Shown: piece by piece, positions 1-11,800 of the stretch
Position numbering within the stretch: position 1 is the stretch's first letter
Layout: each line of letters starts with the position of its first letter
Assembly (NCBI GenBank): GCA_946811185.2
Contig: OX328099.1
Location: 67,522,714 to 67,586,713 of the forward strand
Source of the DNA: Hippopus hippopus
Lineage: Eukaryota > Mollusca > Bivalvia > Cardiida > Cardiidae
Reading direction: 5' to 3'
DNA length: 64,000 nucleotides
Translations under genes and position numbers: made by a program
Notes under the pieces: generated by a model
Told to the model about the DNA's origin: nothing
The model's input: the letters and a program-made list of their open reading frames with translations, nothing else
Database searches by the model: none

Positions 1-29
1 AAAACAAAAACTACTTAGATAATTGTGTC

Positions 30-258
30 TTAACCCTTTACCACACAATCCCGAGTTTTAACGACCCTGTGAAGTTAGCCTTTTGAAAACACTGTGGGAA
101 AAAGAGAAAATGCTGGTAACCAGCATTTTCTCCTTTTCTCACAATGTTTTCTAGACTATCTGATTCAAATCTAATATTATGTGCCATATAAATATTGTTG
201 TCTGCAAGTGCTTTCAAATTGGACCTGTCTAAAATATTGCCGTATGGGAAAAAGTTAA
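30..258 (+). mobile_element. Family A MITE (TTAA type), full length
   Basis: It runs from TTAA-CCCTTTACCACACAA to a degraded TTAA end, with the central hairpin around GCTGGTAACCAGC at about 112-126. Plus orientation means the GAGTTTTAACGACCC side comes first. It lies left of RIOK1 exon 3. Confidence 0.85.
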
Positions 259-442
259 AAGATTAACCTCAAATTCTGTTGGTGTTCAACTGTTCATACA
301 ATTTTTTTTTTTTGCTGATTTTACTTGCTTGATTACCCTAGAAACAACTGGAAGAAACTAAAATATGAAGTTTTTGAAACCAAGATAAGAAAAAAAGGAT
401 GATCTTGAAGAAGTTTTCTTCTGTTAACTACAGATTGCTTAC

Positions 443-542
443 CAACATTTATCTTGTTTACGAATTTCCTCAGGACTTTATCATTTGGCTGAAACTTTTG
501 TGAGGCTTTTGGTTGTTGTGAGTTTGGCTGACTGGAATTGAC
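443..542 (-). CDS. RIOK1: RIOK1 exon 3 (DKVLRKF linker before the kinase domain)
   Basis: The exon is 100 nt, with acceptor TTTTCTACAG|GT and donor G|GTAAGC. It encodes VNSSQPNSQQPKASQKFQ followed by PNDKVLRKFVNKINVG, the most recognisable RIOK1 segment in the window. It ends in phase 1; the next exon lies beyond the left edge. Confidence 0.85.
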
Positions 543-3500
543 CTGTAGAAAATGGGAAATATAAGCGTATGCCAACACTCAGCTGCAATTGCTTGATTTT
601 CAGTGAAAATTCTAAGTCAAAAATGGGGCATAACTGTGTCAAAAATACTTTAATGGTTACTGATAGTTAACAACTTGTTCAAGTTTGAAGTAAATATCTT
701 AAGTAATATACAAAAATACTATAAAATGTCAAAGTTTTTGCACCATGACAATATGGCTATGGCAATAACTTGATGTTTTCTTCTAAATCAGCTGAGCTGA
801 AAAATTACAGCGACAAAATATAACGAAAAGTTTATGACTGTTTTATGAGATCTATGCAAAAAAGTAAAGAAGTGGAAAACTTAGGGCTGAATGGCATTTT
901 TAATCAATTACCGTCCACAACAAGGCAATTACGGTAAGAACTTTGAACATATCCATGTACAATACTCATTACATAAATGTATCCTAAAATATTGTGGCAA
1001 GGAGAATAGTAATACCCCTAACTTAACCATTCAAATTTTAACCCTTAGAGTACCAAATAAACCCAACAGACTTTCTAAATCCAGAAATAAGTCCAAAATA
1101 AATGCAAGGCCAAGGTTGATTTTGTCTACAATGTCTCAGCAAAGCTGACAAGGTAGATAAACAATCAGACTGCATGTTTTGTGCAGTATGATTCTTCATC
1201 TACACTGGCCACCAAAGCAATTATGTTGTGAAAGGTCAACACTTTCTCTTTTTCCAACAATGTTTTCTACTCTTTCAAGGACAGACTCAATCATCTGAGC
1301 CACATTCAATCTACTCTCTGCAAATCCATGTACTTTCAGTACTGTCAAGTCATAACATTTACCAACTGGCAGAGAACTGCTAGTCTGTTATTTCATATGC
1401 AAAAAAGTCAATTATACAATGACTTAAAACTTACTAAGACCTAGCATGGGCATTTATAGCTTGAATGACTTGCACTACTTCCATGCTCCTACTGGTAAAA
1501 AGTTTATTCCTGGTTCATGAAAGCATATAAAGACAACAAAATAAATGCGCCTCAAGTGATGTGATTTGTCTCTGATAGGGTAGGAAACATTATAGGAAAA
1601 AGAGAATATGCTCTAAATTTGAAAACCTTGTTGGTAAAGGGACCATGGCTTTAAGCATGTGCATGTTCCAAAAATGTCTTCTCTACTGATAAAAATATTT
1701 TTCTTGCCTGCCACTGTTTGTCTTGTGTATTATTTCAAATACTTTTTGATAGGTCTTACAATAATCTCTGCAGTCATGTGTTAACTCTTTACCAAACTAC
1801 AAAATTTTATTCCTGTTTAAACAAAACTTTTGCAAATAAAAAATTCACTATTGTCTCAGAAAGAGTAGAAAACATGGAAAAGGAAAAAAAGGCTTGTCAC
1901 TATTATTTTTTCCTTTTCCCACAATGCTTTCAAAAGACTTCCTCGTAACGATTATTAAAACTCAAGATTGCTGGTTAAAAGATTTAACTTACTATCATTT
2001 TTAAAATATACTACTACTACTAAACCCACCATGACTCTACCAGATGATATGGCATTATATTTTTTGGTCAAGTCTCCAGCAGTTTCATCCCAGTCATAAA
2101 TATCATCATCTTCATCATCTTCAAAGTCATCATCAAAATCTTCCATGGGGATATCTTCTTCATTTTTCATATGTTTCGAGATATGTTCACCACTGTAAAT
2201 ATTAAGATCAGTAGGGGTAAACAAAACTGTTGAAGATTTTATTTCTTCCACCTAAATCAAAGTTGTGATTTCATACAAATCCTAGTAGTCTGATCAATCA
2301 GGGGAGAAAAGCGTGCCCAACACAGGACTCAAAACCATGACCCCCTGAACTCTAGTATCCCACCTTTACCAAATGCGCTACCTGGGCAACTGGTCGAGAG
2401 TCTAACCAATGTCAACTACAACACTTTCCACCACTCAATTTTCTGGGGAGTCACCAACTCCCTCCTCCCTCCGCAGTCCCCATGGACTGTCAATGCGGCC
2501 TACCTGTGCTCACCAATTGACCTCATCATCAATGAAGAAAATCAAGTGAGAAAAGTGTGTCCAATATGGGACTCGATTCCTCCACCACCAAAACACTAGT
2601 ACGGTCAATCTGTGTAAATACGGACATAGGTATAATTACGGACACAAGCTACATTTCAGCGTATTTTAATTCCCAATATCCTAGCTCTACAGTCTATTTA
2701 AAGCACTCCCATCTTATTGCTGTGTCAGTGTGCTATTTTTGATGACGATTAAGTTTACGTGATGATGCAAGCACATTTAATGTCACATGTGATTCACCCT
2801 TTCTCAACTGTGCTTGAATTTAAAGATTTGTGCTACAACTCTGACAGGTACTTGAACGCTTTCACGAATTACAGAAATTATACGCTAAGCCGTAATGATG
2901 TTAAAAACTAAGACAAATGATTCAAGAAAAGTAATAAATCATCAAAATAATGGCAAAATACACATTAGCAGAAATAAAGAAGAAAAAGACAAGTGTCCGT
3001 TTTAAACCAGTCATTTGAACACACTGTAAAATTACCGATACTTACAAAAAATATATATCTTCTGTGCTAAAGAATTCATGTTTATCAAATATCTATAGGG
3101 TAAATTGATAGCTTGAGTCGGACACAATCTAGAGTTGGGCGATTTGGATAATAAAGTAGAATGTGATACTATCCAGAAAATAAACACATTGAGCACTACC
3201 GATATTTAGCTTAAAGGAATGATCTTTCATATAACTGCATTTTGTAATTATTATCCTGTCTTTGTGCAGGTTGTATTAGATCTATTACTATTACTATCCG
3301 TTTAGGCCACACCCAATCCATTGTTTTATTAGGTTATGGCAGTATTATTCTTTTGAAAACATTATAGGGAAAGAAGAAATAGCTTGTGCCAAGCAATTCC
3401 GTATTTTACCCATATAAAGTAAGGTGTCCGTAATTTTCCAGTCTGTGTCCGTACTTCACCCCACATGTCCGTATTTACCAAGATTTGACTAAGTAACTTC

Positions 3501-4191
3501 AACTGCATTTGTGCAATATCTTGGGCACAGTAAACTATACGATATAGCGAAAATATCAAAGAGGAAAACCGTAAAATATTAACACATAGGTTTTAGGGGT
3601 CATGGCTTTCAAAATGTATGAGTAGTTGACTAATGAAGGTGAACCATGTAAAAATCATCCGTATTTACCCGGATTGACCCTATCGCAGCTCTACCAACTG
3701 AGCTTGCCAAACAACTGGTCATGAGTCTACCCAACGTCAACTACAACTAAGGACGTTAAAACTTGTGATACTCTGGTAAAAAGTTAACGATGCATTAATC
3801 AAAATTTGGATAAAATTGGAATCTTCAGTATGACTGATTTATTGTCAGTTACAAGAAAGAGGGGAGGTGTCAATACGAAAGAATTAATCATTATATCACA
3901 ATGAAGACTCAGTTTACCTGCCATTTTCACCAATTTAACCATTATCTTCTTTGGCTTATCAACTTTTTTTTCATATCTTAGTTGACAGCAAACAGAGATC
4001 CTACCTTCACATCGACTTGGTACATTGATAAACATGATTCAGAGAAAATCTATCCGGATATAGGACATATCCGAAATACTGTTGCATCAGATGCTAATAA
4101 AAGAAATATCCATTTTTTCTGGTCTTACTCACCAAGGGGAATCATCTTCAACTTCTGCGTCATCAAACTGACCATATTCTATTTCACTCAT
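443..4191 (-). CDS. RIOK1: RIOK1, serine/threonine-protein kinase RIO1, 5' part (exons 1-3, gene runs off the left edge)
   Basis: RIO1 is an atypical cytoplasmic kinase/ATPase that acts in late maturation of the 40S ribosomal subunit. Visible parts on the minus strand: exon 1 (4133-4191) starts MSEIEYGQFDDAEVEDDS; exon 2 (2030-2251) holds an acidic run (DDDFEDDEDDDIYDWDE) then TAGDLTKKYNAISSG; exon 3 (443-542) holds PNDKVLRKFVNKINVG. Human RIOK1 as I recall it has the same order: GQFDDA, an acidic DWDWDE stretch, then DKVLRKFENKINLD. Exons 2 and 3 join in phase 0. Exon 1 ends in phase 2, which does not fit exon 2, so a small exon is probably missing. The catalytic RIO domain lies left of position 1. 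Intron 1 holds a 1.08-kb transposon inside a SINE; intron 2 holds several MITE pieces. Confidence 0.85.
1040..1232 (+). mobile_element. Family D foldback element
   Basis: It begins TTTTAACCCTTAGAGTACC and carries a palindrome around CAGACTGCATGTTTTGTGCA before CTACACTGGCCACCAAAGCA. It lies in RIOK1 intron 2. Confidence 0.65.
1237..1345 (+). mobile_element. Family A MITE, 3' half only
   Basis: It keeps the TTTTTCCAACAATGTTTTCT arm and the TCTGCAAATCC segment; the left half is absent. Confidence 0.55.
1497..1615 (-). mobile_element. Family A MITE, degraded left part
   Basis: It retains GACAACAAAATAAATG, GATTTGTCTCTGATAGGGTAG and half of the hairpin, then breaks off. Confidence 0.5.
1781..1987 (-). 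mobile_element. Family A MITE next to RIOK1 exon 2
   Basis: TTAA ends at 1781-1784 and 1984-1987. The hairpin arms are diverged. It sits 42 bp from the donor of RIOK1 exon 2. Confidence 0.7.
2030..2251 (-). CDS. RIOK1: RIOK1 exon 2 (acidic N-terminal segment)
   Basis: This is 222 nt in phase 0 at both ends. The acceptor is TTTAG|GTGGAAG and the donor used is ATG|GTGGGT. It encodes VEEIKSSTVLFTPTD, an acidic DDDFEDDEDDDIYDWDE run and LTKKYNAISSGRVM. The alternative donors GTAGAG (after 2041) and GTAAGT (after 1993) would leave phase 1 and put a stop into exon 3, so the phase-0 donor is preferred. A MITE ends 42 bp downstream at 1987. Confidence 0.75.
2282..2600 (-). mobile_element. tRNA-headed SINE copies in minus orientation (RIOK1 intron 1)
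   Basis: On the minus strand TAGCGCATTTGG (A-box-like) and GGTTTTGAGTCCTG (B-box-like) lie in one copy. A second related copy starts near 2545, is cut at 2600 by a transposon, and resumes at 3683 with GCTCAGTTGGTAGAGC. The segment GTCAACTACAAC flanks both copies. Confidence 0.6.
2602..3680. mobile_element. 1,079-bp TA-flanked TIR element (non-autonomous DNA transposon)
   Basis: The 23-bp terminal inverted repeats match at 20 positions: left CGGTCAATCTGTGTAAATAC at 2602, right end read on the other strand GGGTCAATCCGGGTAAATAC. TA lies on both sides (2600-2601 and 3681-3682). TGTCCGTA or its complement recurs near both ends. No transposase frame is seen. It splits a SINE. Confidence 0.72.
3683..3750 (-). 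mobile_element. Remaining part of the SINE split by the TA element
   Basis: On the minus strand it reads GCTCAGTTGGTAGAGCTGCG, a tRNA D-arm/A-box, preceded by GACTCATGACCAGTTGTTTG. It continues the copy interrupted at 2600. Confidence 0.6.
4133..4191 (-). CDS. RIOK1: RIOK1 exon 1 (initiator)
   Basis: The start codon is the complement of 4189-4191, and 19 codons plus 2 nt follow. The donor after 4133 reads G|GTGAGTAAG on the minus strand, a strong site. The product begins MSEIEYGQFDDAEVEDDS, and the GQFDDA motif is shared with RIOK1 N-termini. The ending phase of 2 would put a stop codon into exon 2 if joined directly. Confidence 0.75.
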
Positions 4192-4850
4192 ATTTCTGAA
4201 AGGTTTTAGAAGCACAAAAAAGTATTTTTGCCTATCAGTCCACGCTTCTAAATAAATTTCTTCTATTGTAATGAATCCTACCCGAATGCAACATGTAAAT
4301 TATCAAGTGTTTTACTCTGTACCAATCGCTCCTGAACAGATCTAGCAAACTGCAAACGTAGTGTTTGTTTAATTCGTTTTAATAGCTTTTTAAATATGCA
4401 AAATGTAACATAGAAATTTTAATCATTAAAAGATGATGCTGAATATTGTCAATTTTGTTCAGCCAACAGAGTTTTAAAAAAAATGGTCGAAAAGGCACAG
4501 TTGTGCAACACGGTGTCCAGGTAAACATTAACTCGGTAATTTCATAACATTGCGCAATACACAGGTAAATTACTTCTTTCTGTCAAAGCGAAACATTTCC
4601 CAAAAAGAAAAAAAAAAATAGTGGCGAAGCTTCACGTAAAATACAAATTTAAACAAAATGTAACGACGAGAATGAAAGTAAATGTTGGTAATGGTTATTC
4701 TGGGGTAGATTCAATTTGTTATGATTTAGTAGCTTAGCCTTAGGCTGTTGCCAGGTCACAGCCTGTGAGTGTGAATTTGTTAATCAAAATCCCGTTACCC
4801 CTTGAATACCTCTCGATATCATCTATTTCGATGGCCTATGGGAAAAATAA

Positions 4851-5078
4851 TATTAACTTTTTCAGCGCCAAATAAATAAACTCGACCTCTGTCGACAGCT
4901 CTAAATACAATTACAATTTAATACAATTAGTTGAAATGTACAAAGATTTTGATTGTATAGGCTTGACTAAACAAGCGGACGGTATAGATCAAAGATCAGA
5001 CTGCACGTTCTGGGCAGTCTGATCTTGAGCAATGCCGTCCGCAAAAGTCACTTTTCACCAATGGCGCCGAAAACGTTA
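4851..5078 (+). mobile_element. Family C MITE
   Basis: Ends are TTTCAGCGCCAAAT and ATGGCGCCGAAAACGTTAA. A palindrome CAGACTGCACGTTCTGGGCA lies in the right half, with GCGGACGGTATAGATC and its partner GCCGTCCGC around it. Confidence 0.65.
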
Positions 5079-5314
5079 AGCTCATAGAAATAAAATCTGA
5101 ATGTAGAGACAATCCAGACGACATTTTGATAAAATGGAAGAACATTTATTTCCATCTGTCACAATGTTTCCAAAATAAAATACCTGTTTAGTACTGAATC
5201 TGAAAGTACCTTCATGGGGAGAGGGTTGAACAAGTATGTCACAGCAGAACATTAACATTAAGATTATGATTCACCTACTGGAACCTACTGTGGATTTTCT
5301 TTTCATTAATTACC

Positions 5315-5465
5315 GTAACTCTTTACCAATGGATAATTGCAGGTCTGCCGAATTTTTAAACTTCTGTAGACAATAAAAATCAGTTAATGGGAGTCTTTTT
5401 GAAAAAGAAAAAGAAAAAATTGAGAAAAGGTCATGAAAATATGGGATTGTTTGGTAAAGGGTTAA
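5315..5465 (-). mobile_element. Family A MITE, degraded
   Basis: Ends AACTCTTTACC and GTTTGGTAAAGGGTTAA survive; the middle is replaced by A/G-rich sequence. Confidence 0.5.
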
Positions 5466-5589
5466 GCAGTAGTGTATAGAATAATCCAGGGATCTTTTTT
5501 TTTCATATAGGTCATATAAGACTGCAGAATAAATTAAATGAGTAAATAAGACATGAATACGTGCAACATCAAGATGCTTTTGTTCAGAA

Positions 5590-5695
5590 TGTCTCGGTAA
5601 AGTGGACAGGGTACGGCTTAGATCAAGAAGATCAAGCTGCACATTTTTATCTGTACTGGCCTCAAGAACTACAGGTTTGAAAGAAACTCAAAGGT
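5590..5695 (+). mobile_element. Family D fragment before HD exon 1
   Basis: It contains TAGATCAAGAAGATCAAGC, TGCACATTTTTATCTG and ACTGGCCTCAAGAACTACAG, as in other family D copies. It ends about 25 bp before the exon. Confidence 0.45.
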
Positions 5696-5718
5696 TTAAT
5701 AAATGTTCTGAATTTCAG

Positions 5719-5838
5719 GGATGGTGGAATGACGGTTCAAGAACATTGGGAATGGGCATGTTCCATTCTGAAAATTCCTGAGGCTGTAACAGATGAATAC
5801 TGGAGTGTTATCACCAGAAGATATGCAGAGAAGCAAAG
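5719..5838 (+). CDS. HD phosphohydrolase exon 1 of the coding part
   Basis: An acceptor AATTTCAG precedes 5719, so a leader exon is probably spliced here. The ATG at 5729 begins [18 protein letters not shown]. The donor AAAG|GTACTG follows 5838 and the exon ends in phase 2. Confidence 0.8.
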
Positions 5839-8800
5839 GTACTGACCAGGGTCAAAACACACCAACCATTCTTAAGAACATTCTTAGTCTTATTCTCCAA
5901 GATTTCCAAAATTTGAATTTAACACAACTTCTGATTGACTAAACCAATTGGTTGTGTTACTTTCAAATTCAGAAAATTCTAGAGAATAAGACTGAGAATA
6001 TTTTTAACCCTTTACCAAATGACAAAATTTAGGACTCGACAAATTTGAAAACATTTGCAGATGACAAAATAAATGTTGGTCAAGTGATGGTTTCTGTCAT
6101 TGATATGGTAGAAAACAAAGTTGGAAAAGGAGAAAATGCTGGTTACCAGCATTTTATCCTTTTCCCAGACTGTTTTCAAAAGGCTACTTCTTCAGGATCA
6201 TTCAACGTCAGAATTGTGTGGCATGGAGTTAAGTATAGTTGGTGAATATGGACCCAGGGTCAAAATGCATGTTATTTTATCACATAACCTCCCTTGTTTT
6301 CAGTGTAATATACCAATTTCAAATTTTCTTATCTCATACACGTTTGATATCACTATTGTGTGACGTCACTTTTGGCGTCATTTTGTACGTATTTCATAGA
6401 AGTTAATGGGTTTATGGATATTACCATGTGTGCATCTATTGATGGTTTTGCATCTTCTTATCTATGATTTGTGATAAAAAGAATCTGACATTCGTTGGCG
6501 TATGAGATAAAAATTTTATTAAACTCGTCAAGAAAAAATGTTATTAAGCTCGCCAAAGGCTCTCTTAATAACATTTTCCTTAGACTCGTTTAATAGAATT
6601 TTATCTCAACGCCAACTCATGTCAGATCCTATATATCTCCTGCACTTGACTGCTTTTTGTCTTGTCACTGACCACTCATGAAAACATTATGGTGACAGTA
6701 AAAAAATGCATGTATCAAACATAATATGAGCCACATTAAATTGTTGTGTGCAAATGCTTTAACCCTTTACCAAACAATGCCTGGTTTTTACGACCCAGAG
6801 GAAGAAGCCTTCTGAAAACATTGTGGGAAAAGGAGAAAATGCTGGTAACCAGCATTTTCTCCTTTTCCCACAATGTTTTCTACTCTTCTAAAGTCAAGTT
6901 TCAATTTTTGAGTCAAGTTTATTTAGTCGTCTGCAAATGCTTTCAATTTGGACAAGTCTAAAATTTGGTCGTTTGGTAAAGTGTTAAACTTGTACAAGTC
7001 TGCATTTTTAAATTGTCATGTGATAAAGTTAAAATTCTTTTTCACTTGGGCTGCTGAAACACAAGATAGAGGATAAAGGGAATAAAAATAGTCAGTGTTG
7101 TGGTGGCTTTCAAACAGAAAGTACTGTAATTTCAAAGTTGCTCGCTACTTTATATTATTTTTCAGATTTTACCATACAATAGACCATATTCGGGATTTGT
7201 TCAACTACTTTGATGAGATTCAAGAGAAATTGCAGCATCCTGCTCTGGTTGCTATGGCAATATTTTTTCATGAGTATGTTTTCGTTTTTTTGAAAGTATA
7301 GTGTAAACTTATTATTACATGTATTACCGTACCTCTTTTCTCTTATTTCAATTAAGAAAATAACTTAAAAAAAACGAAAAACAAAAGAATGAATTAATAT
7401 TCTTACAAACGAAGTCTGTAACAAAGAAACAAATGAACAAATGCATGGCAGAAATAAAGGGACTGGGCAGGATTCAAACCCTAGAACGCCCGGACGAAAG
7501 GCCAATACCATAACCACTGAGCTAGAGAGACATCTCCCTAATGCAGCTGTTAGGTATTGTATTTAAATCAGGACAAAGCCATGCATGAAGGAGTGGTCTC
7601 CCGTAACAATATGATTGAATGAGTCTACTGAAAAAGTTGTCAGCATGCGCAGGACCATAACATAAGCTTACTGTCTTTTGGCAAGGAGAGCTAAAAATTT
7701 AGACAGTAATGTTCCAAAATATTCATCAATATTGCCTTGTTTTCATATGTTGCACATATTTGGTGTAGCTAAATGCGCTGGGTTTTGACCTGTATACTTC
7801 TTCGTACTGATAAATAACTAATAGATGGTAATTTGTGAATGGTAAAAAATATGAACATGTTTATTTGGCAAACCCATGATGTCATTTGCTTGCACATTTA
7901 TGTAACCACTATTTAAAAGCATGGCTGCCACTAATCGATACCTGGGGGGGGTCTTGATTTATATAGCAAATTAGAGAATGGTCTTGTTTTTGTTCTATGT
8001 GGACATTTTATATTTCACAGTCGTTTCCCAATACTCAAATACTACTTTTCAACAAAATGAAAAACGGTGAGGAAAAAGAAGCAATTTCTTGTGAGGTTAA
8101 TTTTCATTATTTTACTTCATATCAAGCTGCGATAGAGTTTGAATATTCATCTTTCCGTATCTCTTTTTCCGTCAATCTTTTTAAAGATATTTCTTGTTTT
8201 CAGTGTATTATATGAACCTAAGGAAAAGGACAATGAAGAAAAAAGTGCTGAACTGTTTCAAGCTTTTATACAGGCTGCCTTATCTTTACATCAGGTTTGT
8301 GGTTTGTTTGAATTTTTTCCACCATTAAAATTACTAGACAACAACATTTTAGATTTGTCTGAATTGAAAGTATTTATATAGGAAATATGAAATATGGCTC
8401 AATGATTTTTTTTATCGAGAAAAGAGAAGAATAGAATGTGGGAAGAGAAGAAAATGCTGGTAACCATCATTTTCTACTTTTTCCACAATACTCTCAAACA
8501 AAGCCTTCTTGTTTAGCAAGGGTTAAACCTTAGCTTTAAAAAGTTAATGGATTTTTTTCAGTCAAGTAAGATAATGAAAGTACTGCAAATTCAAGGATGT
8601 TTTTGCCAGACAAAGTAGCAGACATTGACAGTGTAGATCTAAGATCAGACAGCACATTTGGTACAATATGATTTTGAACTACACTATCTGCTAAAAGCAG
8701 TCTGATCTAAATCTACAATGTCTACAATAACAAGTTCAGTTGTGCTGAATGTGGAAAGGGTTATAATAATTTTAAACCACACAGTCCTGACAACCTCGAC

Positions 8801-11800
8801 AAAAATGCTTTGGGAGACATTGTGGGAATACAGGAGATGGCTACCAGCGTTTTCTCCTTTTCCCACAATGCTTTCTACTGTTCTGAAGACAAACTTCTAT
8901 TTTTGAGCTGTGCTTAATTTATCGTCTGCAAATACCTTCAATTTGGACCAGTCTAAAATTTTTGTTATTTGGTAAGGGCTGAACCCCAGTAGCTCAGTGG
9001 GTAGCATACAGGACTTGAGAACAGGGGGTCGCTGGTACGATTCCAGGCTCATCCAACTTCTTTCTGAGGAGTGATGATAGTCATTGTGACAGGATTCATT
9101 CCTCTCTCACTGCTGACCATTATTTCAACGATGGTTATGTGGGAAAGCAGCCAGTGGCTTTGAAAAAATATTTTGTGGAGTATTGGTAAAAGAAACTCTA
9201 GGAAAGCATGGATGGGTGAACTGGCTGCCGCGATAACTGAAATAATGTTGAAAAATGGCATACAATATTTAGCAGTGAGTTCAACAACAAAAAGTTGCAA
9301 GTGAAGAAAAGATTGTTACTCTTTGAAACAAATGTGCAACAGACAACTGGGACATCAACATGGATTATCAACATTATAGACATCTACTTCATGAATACAA
9401 TTATGTACATAATTTTACGAGCCATGTGCTGACAAAAGGGGGTTTAATTCAACTCCATGATGCATTAAAGATACATCTTTTCTCGTTTTCATCCAGTCTT
9501 TTAACCAGTTTCAACTTTATCTTATGAAACTAACCTCTTGTATCTTCATGCCAAACGTTGCCCTCGACGATTGTGAGGTTGCACAGAATAGGACAAATAG
9601 AAGATGCATTTTATTCTCTGGAGGCTATCAAAGACATCACTGTGGTTGTTTCCAGTTTTAAATCAAAGACAAATCCCTTGACTTTCTTTATCCCATACAC
9701 TCTATATCAATTTTTTTTTTAAATCTATATTTACCCAGCTATTTAGATTCTTTACACTATCAAGTTTTAACAGTGTTTCTTTAATCACTGGCTATAAAGA
9801 TCGACATATCTTTAAACCAAGCAAGTCATTACATAACTATCAATCCATAAAATTCCTTTTGCAATACTACAAACAGAATCATGAGGGGGAATAGTCCTGT
9901 GACATACAAAAAAATTACTATTAGATCTAGCAAAAAGTTTTGACCCATGATAGCCTGAGCAGGCCGACATGGGTTGATACTTTTTGCAGATGCATTAAAC
10001 CCCCATTTCACAGATCATGGCCACATATTAACAGATTGACAAAAGAATACATTGCTCATCAGATGCATTTTCTCCTTTTTCCACGATGGAAGACACAAAA
10101 AATAGTCCAAAGGTAGTGATGAAATAAACATGGTTGTTACAGGGAGCTGACCTAGGTTTACAAAATGTAAGTCAGCTTGTTGTTGATTGGATACTGGCCA
10201 CAAAAAGTCACAAGACAGATGTTCACACCACGCCAAACATGTATGGAGAAAGCGATTTACATTATTTTCTGGACATGGATATGGCTATTCTGGGACAGTC
10301 ACCTGAAGGTATTTTACCAAAAACATTTATTAACTCCCATATTTCATACTGTTTTCCGCTGTATGACCAGTAGCGGCAAAAAAGGCATCAGAAGCTAGAT
10401 ATAACATCTCCACATCTCTAGTTTGAGCACTGCGAGAAGATTATACACTAATTCATCGAACACTACAATAAAATTGTAGTAACTTCAGCCCTTATTCATA
10501 TCAAAAAGCAATAATACTCTATGCCAGTTGATCCAATTTACATATTCAAAATGCGCTAAATAGGATGTCAGAGTGTGGAATGTATCATTAGACACCAAAA
10601 AAAAAGAAAAGAAAAGATAAACCATGTAGAAGTAAGAAAGATACTTTTTTGGAAGGATATTAAAGGAAAAAAAATAAGAAATGTTGAAAAAGAGCAACCG
10701 CTTCTAACAAGCAGTTCCTTCTTTCCTATCACAGTGTTGATGTGAATTAGTTAACCCGCCGAGCCCCTGTAGCTCAGTTGGTAGCTTGCAGGACTTGAGA
10801 ACAGGGGAGGTTGTGGGTTCGATCCGTGGCTTGACCAATTTCTTTCCGAGGATTGATGATAGTCATTGCGGCAGGATTCATTCCTCTCCCACCACTGATC
10901 ATTGCTTTGACAATGATTATGTGGGAAAGCAGCTAGTGGCTTGGAAAGAAAATTGTGCAGAGTACTTTTAAAAGAGACTCCAGGAAAGCATGGATAGGTG
11001 CATTGGCCGCCGCGATATAAGTGAAATAATGTTGAAAATGGCGTTAAACACCATGCAATCAATCAATCAATTGGTTAACCCTTAGAGCCAAATGAACCAG
11101 ACACACATTTTCAATTAAGAAAGAAAACAGAAAGAATCACAGTTTCATGGTCGCTTTTGTTCAGATTTCTCCATTTTCCACAGTGTTTTCAACCTTTACA
11201 AAGACAATTCTCATCATTTGAACTATACATTATTTAATCTATTGTGTATAAAGTTAAGGCTTTCCATCTGGATGAGTCCTATATTTTATCTGAGGTAATA
11301 AGTCAAGATAGCCTAATGATATTGCCGGAATTTTACATGCATGAGAACTGTAAGTCGTAACTTATTTCAGATTACAAAGAATATGCGGACAAAATAAGAA
11401 AAGAGTATATTCACTATGAAGAAAACGCTTACAGACAAGGGCGTGCAAAGGTAATGTTTCTGTAATTCTTTTGGGGTACCTTTCACTGCGTGGATTTACG
11501 CAAATTATGTTAGATCGATATACACACCTACGATCCATACTTTACCCAAAGGAATCAGTTGGGTAAAGTTTAGTCAGTTATACAAATATTTATACAAATA
11601 TTTATCTCCTTTTTCTCTTTTGCCACAATGTTTTGCCTTCTTCCAAAGATGATCCTATCATTTGAGTTACATTTGATTTTTCGTCTACAAATTGCAATGA
11701 GTATAAAATGTTGTTTGATAAAGAATTAAGATGAATATACAAAATTTGATATGTACTTGTTGTTCTTATATTTTATTTTTCTCTTTTACAGGTTTTGAAG

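Larger units (their letters stand above)
4192..5718. other. Intergenic region between RIOK1 and the HD gene
   Basis: This holds the divergent upstream regions of both genes. Apart from a family C element (about 4851-5078) and a degraded family A copy (5315-5465) I see no coding content. The HD gene leader exon should lie here but I cannot place it. Confidence 0.5.

Noticed and set aside
1987..1993. Strong donor GTAAGT (minus strand) as the end of RIOK1 exon 2
   Set aside because: It would leave phase 1 and create a stop in exon 3, and it lies at the end of a MITE; the GTGGGT donor at 2028-2029 keeps the frame.
3799..4035. A 78-codon minus-strand frame as the missing RIOK1 exon
   Set aside because: Candidate splice sites in it give either a stop or the wrong phase, and the sequence has no RIOK1-like motif.
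7272..7273. HD motif apparently changed to HE (FFHE) in the phosphohydrolase
   Set aside because: Reading on past the exon gives Glu, but the splice joins GA to T of the next exon, restoring Asp (FFHD).
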